From NCBI GenBank assembly GCA_009363875.1, contig CM018691.1, forward strand, positions 43,335,399 to 43,399,398: 64,000 nt of DNA, in the 5' to 3' direction. The translations under genes were made by a program, and so were the position numbers. Below, piece after piece: positions 56,220 to 64,000 of the stretch; the first letter of the stretch is position 1; the number at the start of each line of letters is the position of its first letter. The notes under the pieces were generated by a model. The model was not told where the DNA came from. It saw only the letters and a program-made list of their open reading frames with translations, and made no database searches. Source of the stretch: Mikania micrantha. Lineage: Eukaryota > Streptophyta > Magnoliopsida > Asterales > Asteraceae.

Positions 56220-58510
56220 GGTTTGCAAATCCAATCCTATTTAAAACAATTTTTTGAGTCCTAGGAGTCGTGATGTTGCTATACATGACCCTCTGAATTT
56301 GGTTCAGAAAATGCACAGCCTCTGAGGCCAAGAACCCAAATGTCCTAGAACCCATTTTAAATACAGATGTTGGTTCTCCAAGTAAGCTTTCTCATGTTTA
56401 GCAACCTTGTCTGACTCCGCTTTTAATGCAGCTTGACCCGCCACGAATCCCGTATCCCTTAGCCCAACAAGAGTGGATACTCCTCTAAAGTCCACACATG
56501 AGTGTTTCACCCTTCCCATCCAAACACCAAAATATCCGCAAGCCTTAGAGTAGACCTTCCCTCAAGCGGATTTGTTATGAAGTTCACAGGAGCACCTTTT
56601 TAGGAGAAATGTTTTCCCGTTTAAGGACATCACACAGAACATCTCCGACCAAATCATGTCTATATTTCAACCTCGGTAACTCATTACAATGTACCGTAAG
56701 ATCACTAAAATAATCCAAGCACACCTTGTGAAAACTGACATGGCTTATCGGCTGGAAATAGAGTTATCATTAGCATGTGCTTCATAATAGCTCGATATTC
56801 CAAAGCCGACATATGTTGCCCTAGTCTATCAATAGGAAAAACTTGTAGGAAATCCAGAGCATGAGGGGCCCGTAGACATTCTAACACTGCTTTTTGACGA
56901 GGGGATAGATTGAAATTCACTCCCAAATTATGAATGATTCCACTAAATAAGGCACTCGCCATGACATGTTGAGCTTTAAGAGGGGCGGTATCCTTATTAG
57001 TGAAACCGCTGAGATCGAAATCAGGAAGGAACACGTGCAAACGATCCATCCCAAACCCGTAAATAGAGTCTAACCCATCCATACAACAATCTCGAAGGAT
57101 GTGGTCCTGCAGACTCCATGATTGTGCCCTCGAGGCCACAAAAGCATACCTAGATACATCCTCGGCCGAACATAAACCCAACCCCCCAAAACGGGTTGGG
57201 AATGATGCCAACCTCCACTGAAAATCTCCAAAAAAAGGACCTCCGCAAACAACAATATCTTCAATTGCTCCTCGGAGACCCTTGTTAAAAACCGAAACAG
57301 CTTCCTCCACATACATTGGCTGGCATGTTCGCAGACCAAATAAAATATTTGCAACTCCCATACATGAGCGTAGCAAAAGGAGCTCACTTTGAGGGTCTCG
57401 TAAACGTGGGAGACAACTCATAAGCTCCACAGCCTGAGATGCCCTTTTGACAGCCAAACTACTGATGAACCCCCCCACATCTCGGCTAACCACGCCCCCA
57501 AGGAGTTTTACTCCCATCACCGGTCTTCCAATCCCGCAAGGAAACAACCCATCTTGTTCCTTCACCCCATTACACGATGGCCAAAACACTTCTTTTTTCT
57601 TAATGTTAAGTTCAAGGCCCAATCCAGGCTCCTCGACCCTAATAATATCCAAGGCTTTAGCTACTTCTTTGACGTCTCCAATAATTGTACCATCATCTAA
57701 GTACCAAGAATGGAAGGAAAGCACACAACACACCTTAATCCGGTGAACGAGTGGATGCAAAACCAAGGCAAAAAGTAGAGGTCCCAAGGGGTCCCCTGCT
57801 GAACCTCAGTGGTGGACCAAATGTGGTTATTACCCACATAATCTAGCTGGCTGCCCATATAGGAAATCCACCCATAAAGAAATTGATGGGCAACGAGTCC
57901 GAACCTTATGAATGAGGGAAGTTCTAGAAACCAGGTTGAAGGCATTAGTGAAATCAACACTAAGCATAGCTAAAGACCCATCCGAGTGAAACTCGTTTAA
58001 AAATCTGCTCGTGCTATGAAGCAAGACATCCGCCCCACTAGGAACTCCCACCCCAAATTGAAAGTCACCAAGGTATTTAGCCATCTCCTTCCCGACAACC
58101 CTCATAGCCGCCTTAGATACCAGTCTTCTCCAAATAATACACATGGCAATAGGTCTAATCACATTGTCCAGTTTAAGCAATGGCGTGAGGGGAGCAGATG
58201 TAACAAACTTCGCTAAGGTCCTAGGGCACCTACCTGCGAAACACAAATTGGACACTGTAGAAATAGCCTTAAGCAGCCCGCCAGCGATAGCAGACTCCTA
58301 TCCACAAAACAAATCCAAAATATGTTGAGCCCTCAACCTGTCTCGCCCACAAGAAGTCTCTTTAGGGAAAGATGTAATGCATTTAAACACACTATCCATA
58401 ACCACAACAAGAGGAGGCTTAGATAAAAAGAAACCAGGCATAAACGGAGATGGTAGGGCGGGATGCTTAGCCACCAAGGCTTTCACAGTGAAAAGAAATC
58501 TGGCAGAGTT
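56220..58510 (-). pseudogene. Non-LTR reverse transcriptase with restriction-endonuclease-like C-terminus (decayed)
   Basis: A minus-strand RT without integrase or protease. Motifs in order: SCGRDRLRAQHILD, VIRPIAMCIIWRRL, motif A SVDFTNAFNL, motif B GDPLGPLLFALVLHPLV after a 1-bp loss in a G-run near 57795, motif C SWYLDDGTIIGD, then a thumb and conserved GDFQWRLASFPTRFGGLGL region. The C-terminal end, readable across two frame breaks, has a Cys/His cluster (CLDYF...VHC), KYRHD, an LADILVFGW segment and KHSCVDFRGVSTLVGLR. In related plant proteins as I recall them, the corresponding P-A-D...C-V-D pattern would fit a PD-(D/E)xK type nuclease. At least five lesions. No poly-A tail or TSD was identified. 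Confidence 0.8.
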
Positions 58511-59139
58511 AGCATGATGGGATTTTCGTTAAGGGCCCGGACAGGGTGTGGTTCGAAATGGGGATCGGGGAAAGTAGGAAGGAAATTAGGATTTTAAATC
58601 TTACCCCCTTGAACTTTCTAGTTTTTTTAAGTTTTAAATAAAACTTTATTTAGTCATAAAACGAATTTCAACTTTTACCATTTTAGTCCCTCATGCATGT
58701 GTATTGTTATTGTTATTTCTAGTAAATACTTTAGTAACCTTTTTTAAATTTTGTTTTTAACTGTCCCAGCTTCTATTATCATTAAATTTTTTATAAACAT
58801 TTTTTTTAAAAAATAATTGTAGTATAGTTAAGTATTTTTAATTTAGTGAAACTTTATAAATATTATCAAATATTATTTTATATAAAACTAAGTAAAGCTA
58901 AACATTATTAGGCTTATATCAACTTTATTTACTTATTATTAAGATGTAAAAGTAATCAAAGTTGATGTTATAATGTCTATTTAATATAGATCTTATAAGA
59001 TATGTATATTTAATTAGTATTCAACTTATTTTAATTATGAATTGTATATATTTAAAGAGAAGTCTTTACAAGTTTCGTTTATTTAGAATTGAAACGTTTT
59101 AAGGTAACCTTTATTATAAAAAAACCTTATGGACTTACA
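58511..59139 (-). repeat. Possible gypsy LTR remnant
   Basis: On the minus strand this would begin TGTAAGTCC at 59139, directly after a PPT-like tract, and run through AT-rich sequence with a GAGGGACTAAAATGG stretch typical of plant LTR debris. The other end is not defined. Confidence 0.4.
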
Positions 59140-59185
59140 GTCTCCCCTACTTAGAAAAATTGGTTCCGAAATTTATTTAATAGAA
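59140..59185 (-). promoter_or_regulatory. Relic gypsy polypurine tract
   Basis: Minus strand reads AAATTTCGGAACCAATTTTT then CTAAGTAGGGGAGAC and TGTAAG, the order seen at the 3' end of Gypsy-C (TTTCGCGACGAAA..AGGGGAGACTGTGAC). Confidence 0.5.
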
Positions 59186-60190
59186 ACTGTCGCCACGAGT
59201 GTGGATTATTTCTTAGTTCTCTATTCAGAGAATTTTGTTTCTTTCTAAACTTTGATTATTGATTTAACATTTTGTAATTGTGATTATTAGTAGTGTTATA
59301 AAATGATGTCTAAATTCAAAGACTACTATTTGGAAGATTCGGGAAGATTTAAAATCATCTTTTGTTTTAGAATATATGAGTGTTTGAACATTGCTCATAA
59401 TATATATACATATATGAGTATCATGATCAGGCTTTCGTAAGTGTTTATAAGTTTTTTACCTGCTCAAAGAAATTCAAGCTAATTATAGTTCACTCAATTC
59501 AAGCTAATGATAGTTCACTCAACTCAAAAAAATAATATATTTCGTATCGATCGTTTTCATAACCCACACATATTCATACATGACAAACAACAAACTTTAC
59601 TATGATTAAACTATATATAAGATAACATCTTATTAATATTTATACATATATGTAAAAAGATATATTTATATATATGGATCTATGTATTACTTTTTTTATA
59701 TCTACTAATAAAATTGACTTTACAAAAATATAAAGTTGCAAACTTGTAAAACCTTAAAATACGAAGATTATAAACACTAACATAGGTAAATATATTTTGG
59801 GATATTTTAAAATATAACCAAAATATAAAATAATAATAATAGTAATAATAATAAAATAATAATCATAATAATAAAACAAAAAATTATTTGAGACTTTATA
59901 GGATTTAATTTTATAAAAAAAATAAATAAAATAATAATAATAAGATTCTTTTAAAGCTTAAAAGTCATAATAAAAAAATGGTTATGATAAAATAATAGTA
60001 ATTTTATTAGTAGATAACAAATTAATAAATTTAAAAAATGCAAGTTATTAGAATTTATAAATGGTTTTATAAATTTTGAGGTATAAATTAGTTACCTAAC
60101 TTGAGGGACGAAAAATGATATTTTTATAAACTGAATTGTGAGAAGGAAAAGTTAAGACAAAAATTAAACTAGGAATGAAACCATGGGGAC
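59186..60190. other. AT-rich DNA
   Basis: Very AT-rich, with an (ATA)n-like stretch at 59825-59945. No gene or RNA seen. Confidence 0.5.
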
Positions 60191-60615
60191 TGAAAATGTA
60201 AAATGCCCAAACCTCCCATCCCCTTTACCCGGTCACAACCAAACCCGACCCAAACACCATCTTCGCTACCCGGTTGATAAAACACACACTTCACACGAAT
60301 CCAACCGAATCTGAGTCGTTATTAGCACTTCTTTAATAGGAGAAACATATTCCAATCATCAATTAGACATTAACCATAAATCAAATCTAAATCAATACTT
60401 AAAATACCAAACACGATGTATAAATCGAAATCCTTCCTAAAATGTATAAAATCTTACAATAATCGACTCTTCTTGTTCTATTAGACATTAAGAAGCTATC
60501 TGCAAACGATAAACACATTCACAAATTAATCTGATAGCGAATTCGATCCAAGAACAGTCGCGGCTGGATACGACGCTCGAACACCTTCAAATCTAAGCCA
60601 TCATAGGTAATTTCT
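60191..60615 (+). other. Possible promoter/5' UTR-like region of an unseen gene
   Basis: A less AT-rich island with a C-rich pyrimidine stretch (60210-60260), then AGCCATCATAG followed by GTAATTTC at 60606, which could be a 5' UTR exon and intron donor. No coding exon follows in the window. Speculative. Confidence 0.25.
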
Positions 60616-61679
60616 AATCTCATTCCACTCTTTTTTATGCGTAGATCAAAAGCCCCATGGTTTTCAGTTCGTATGATTTTGATTTCAGTCAAATTGATGG
60701 AAAACCCAAATTAGGGTTCATACGGTTTGTGGTTTCCTTTTATAAATTTGTATAAGAAAGATAAGGTTCCACATAATTGAGCAAATACCCACCCAGTACA
60801 TTGGTAAGACCAGCGTTTGCTGGGCTAGGGAATCCGAGTTCAACCCTTGCCGGTCTCTTGCTGAACCGGTATTGTGCATTTATACCCGTTTTACAGCTTT
60901 TTTTTTATAATAAATATTCTAAAAATTTTAAAATTCAGTATTAAATATTCTTGCATAAATAAATTTATTTCAGAAAATTGTTATTTTTTTCTATTTAGCT
61001 AGTTATTTGTACTTAATAATTGATTTTAAAATTAATTTAAAACTTAAATAATTAAATTAAAAACTGTAATTACTCTTTTAATATTATTAGTAGCATTAAT
61101 TTTTTTATGTGAATTATTACTAACATCAGTTTATAAAAACACATATATTTTAATTATAAATTACTCTTTTATCATTTTTATAATAAAATGATGTATAAAA
61201 TACATGTATGAGTATACTTTTATATACCATTTAAAAAAAATTATATATGCAGCATTAGTTGTTTCAATAGACAAATTAGAGTGTTTGAAAAACTATTTAT
61301 TATTTTAAACTATTAAAACCAATTAAAACAATATTATTCTAAAATCAAACTTTTATAAACAAAGGTATTAAATTATTTTTAAATAAATCAATTATTCTAT
61401 TTGAATAAAAAGTTAAAGATTATAAAGTAAACACTAATCTTTTATATACATTTTTTTATCATTTATTTTATTAATGATTTATTCTTTTAACCAAAGTTTA
61501 CTTTAAATAATGAAACCTAATGAAATAAAAACAAAAGGATGGAAACTAGGATATTCCAAATTCCATGTGATATTCAAACTGTTATTCAAAATCAATTAGG
61601 AATATTTATTTATATGATAACTAAATAATTCTAAATGAAAATCATTTAAACTTAGACACATCTATTAGGACTTCAATAT
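60616..61679. other. AT-rich DNA without a gene
   Basis: Nothing supported. A short GC-richer piece at 60800-60890 has tRNA-like wording but no acceptable A/B boxes. Confidence 0.45.
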
Positions 61680-62656
61680 TATGCCATAGAAACTAGAATG
61701 ACAAACTTGAACTCTAAGTAAAGACCAAGTATTCTATTGCATTTAGGTTAAAGTGTGCAAGTACAACTTTATAAATCCTAAGCAACGATCAATTGGACAA
61801 TGCTAGGACATCTGGTGAGTAATTCTATACTCCCTCTTTACATTTTTGTACTTTTGGGATGTTACATATGCTAGTATTCAAAAACTAAGTTATTCTAGAG
61901 TCAAATTATATAGATGCAATGCTTTTAGTCTATTTGGTTTGAATTTGTGCTATGTGATACTACTTGCTTTGTGATGCTATGTTATTCTATGGTATTCTAT
62001 GTTATTTAAAACCGAGTAGTCTAAGGTGTGTTAGCTACCACCTTCGCTTTGACTTAGGTCAAATGTGTTAAAAGGGCGAAAAATACAATCATGGGCAGAC
62101 TTGTGAAATACTTAGCTTTGTGCTTTGTATTGGAACGAGTTTGGAGACGATATTAACTATGACAGACTTGTAGATATAGTAAGCTTTTTAGATAAGTATT
62201 GATACGAGTTTGTAGACGAATATTCTATAAACTTAATTGCAAACTAGTATGATATGCATGCTAGAGTTTAAACTTTGTAGTATAATGGAATTGCATCAGT
62301 TTTCTATGTATACTATATAAATTGTATGAGTTAGTCACTAACTATGCAAATAGTTGACAAAATCTTTATTTTTCATATGTAACATGTTAAGTAGATGCTT
62401 TGGCGAAGACATAGGATAGGTTTCATTTTAGTAGACCTAGTCTTTAATTTAAACAATGTTAGAATTTTTAAAGTTATGCAATTTGGATCTGGAAAACTAT
62501 GTAATGGATGTATGTTCAATTTAAATGTAAATTATATATTGGTTGTTTAATCTTTAATGTTGATGCTTTAACTATTGAAATTTACAACATAGCACCATGA
62601 GCTAATGAACAATCAACATCGCGCCCCAGCGTGTTCCGCCGTCGGTTGGGGTGTGG
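61680..62656 (+). repeat. Gypsy LTR fragment (+ orientation), 3' end
   Basis: Ends GCGCCCCAGCG...GTCGGTTGGGGTGTG, the same kind of terminus as the Gypsy-C LTR (GTGGGTCGGGGTGTGACA). The first part matches the reverse complement of 55230-55470. Left boundary uncertain. Confidence 0.5.
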
Positions 62657-64000
62657 TGTCACACCCCGAGCCGGCGGGATAGGATCGGTTGTCCCGTCGG
62701 GCGGAAGGTTCCCGGGGCGCGATATCGTGAGTGATAATCGGATTGATCAGATTGTTATATTGCACATGATACATAAATGAGAAATGCTAAATATGATAGA
62801 ATTACAAAGTTAAATTACATCAGTATTGTTTATAATTTAACAATGTAAATCTACTATTAACATCATAAGTTTTCTATCTTGTATTTATACAAGATATACA
62901 AAATAGTATGTGTATGATGTCTTCAAAAGTATGCAGGTCCAAAAATACTAGGTCTTCTAACTGAAGTCCTAGTCCAGAAGTAATGACTTCCTAATTGACC
63001 TGTTCGTCACCTGAGAAGTCATGCAAAAAGATCAAGTCAACACATGGTTGGTGAGTTCATATATTTTTATGATTTGTAAATGAATTGAAAATCCTCTTTG
63101 GTAAAGACCCTAACCTCATTAACACCACATGTAATATCCACATCGGTATACTTATATATAGGGCATATGTAAGGGACAAGCCCTAGCCAACATCCCACCA
63201 CATACTAATATGCATATGACACTGCTGGTAATGATAATTAGGCATTTTTTCCCTTAACACCATTCCATAAGTTCTTCTGTTATTGTCCATGTGTTTACAA
63301 TCAATTGAAATCCATGTTGATTTCACAAGTTCATCACACAAGATGATCAACCACAGTAATTGTATAAACAGTTACAAATGTTTAAGTAAATAAATAAATA
63401 AACATTTAATAAAATCTAAGTCCTAGTGATTGGGGCCTTTGGTCAACTCGAGTAGCCTATTCTGTCAATCAAGGTACTTAGTTGTGAAGGAGAGCTGTAA
63501 ATCTCATCAAACATGTGACCTATAATCAATCAGTCTAGCTAGGACATCTTTTGATATATAGGCTTTCATAGTTCTTTAGACCGTCAATAGTTCTTTGGTT
63601 CTTTAGTTCTTTGGCACATGTTATCTTTGAGCATTTCCCAGATTTCCCCTTAAAATAGTTCTTTGTACTTAGTTCTTCGAAATAGACCGTTAATTCTTTG
63701 ACATCACACCCTTGAAATAGTTCTTTGAAAATAGACCGTTAGTTCTTTGGCAACACACTCTTGAAATAGTTCTTTGAAAATAGATCGTTAGTTCTTTGAA
63801 ATAAACCTTTGAAAATAGTTCGTTGTGAGATCTTTAGTTCTTTGAAAATGGTTCTTTGAAATAGTTCTTTAGTACGCAACGGTTACCTAAACATGAGTCT
63901 AGGATAACATTTATACATATAAACATACAAAAGCATTCAAGTAAACAATTTACATAAAACAGTTTACGCATGCTTCTCAGCCCCGCGTTTAAAAACAAAA
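62657..64000 (-). repeat. Gypsy LTR (- orientation), cut by window edge
   Basis: Starts TGTCACACCCCGAGCCGG. Around 63000-63060 it has TCACCTGAGAAGTCATGCAA and AAGTCAACACATGGTTGGTG, the counterpart of CTGAGAAAACATGCAAATCA and CAACACAAAGGTTGGTG in the Gypsy-A LTR, placing it as a distant relative's LTR. Confidence 0.6.
63570..63872. repeat. Degenerate TAGTTCTTTG tandem array
   Basis: More than a dozen TAGTTCTTTG units, several in a longer AATAGTTCTTTGAAAATAGA form with ACCGTTAGTTCTTTGGCA following. It lies inside the right-hand LTR. Confidence 0.85.

Noticed and set aside
60800..60890. tRNA or SINE fragment on the minus strand (GGGTTGAACTC)
   Set aside because: The B-box-like piece departs from consensus (GGTTGAAC) and the A box cannot be placed at normal spacing.

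Overview
This is plant nuclear DNA, almost certainly from a eudicot and probably an Asteraceae species. The family call is inference from the style of the chromovirus, SIRE-like copia and non-LTR reverse transcriptase sequences. The window holds one recognisable host gene, cut by the left edge: the 3' part of a leucine-rich-repeat receptor-like protein (1-2354, + strand). Nearly everything else is transposable-element DNA.

The centre (about 3.26-53.25 kb) is a nest of LTR retrotransposons that can be resolved from 5-bp target-site duplications (TSDs). (1) The outermost and oldest is Copia-E: its 5' LTR is split (3258-3305 / 49479-49552), its decayed pol lies at 50.07-53.12 kb and its 3' LTR at 53148-53250. 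(2) A Ty3/gypsy element, Gypsy-C (3306-49473, + strand, TSD GATAC), sits inside Copia-E's 5' LTR. Its LTRs are about 3.1-3.2 kb and its coding region is pseudogenised. (3) Gypsy-C was then hit four times: a 581-bp hAT-type foldback MITE in its 5' LTR (4604-5184, 8-bp TSD); the SIRE-like Copia-D in gag (8809-21955, - strand, TSD AGACA); the chromovirus Gypsy-A in the integrase region (24329-36016, - strand, TSD AATAC); and a second member of the same chromovirus family, Gypsy-B, in the 3' LTR (37393-46445, + strand, TSD TTAAT). With these removed, Gypsy-C is about 11.7 kb.

A and B are young: about 4 substitutions in 2757 aligned LTR bp for A and 3 in 1561 for B, counted by eye. D is older, about 15 in 580. 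A is nearly complete, with one frameshift in RT, one stop in integrase and one frameshift near the integrase C-terminus. B has intact gag-protease and RNase H/integrase/chromodomain-like frames but lacks RT, and has lost the second half of its 5' LTR, its primer-binding site and its leader. Both carry an additional acidic coiled-coil ORF upstream of gag. Copia-D carries about 3.5 kb of extra coding sequence between pol and its 3' LTR (ORF3, unknown function) and arrays of a short palindrome, ATTCGNCGAAT, in its leader, spacer and LTRs.

Right of the nest (53.25-64 kb) are a second hAT-type foldback element (53988-54846), a decayed non-LTR reverse transcriptase whose C-terminus resembles a restriction-like endonuclease (56.2-58.5 kb, - strand), AT-rich DNA, a possible 5'-UTR-like stretch (60.2-60.6 kb), and LTR fragments of further gypsy elements, including two LTR ends abutting tail to tail at 62.66 kb.

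The most unusual material is the regulatory-looking content of the LTRs and leaders: TGGGCC arrays, tRNA-like A/B boxes, duplicated polypurine-tract modules, RY (CATGCATG) clusters and the ATTCGNCGAAT array. The extra ORFs of unknown function (ORF0 in A and B, ORF3 in D) are the other main points of interest.
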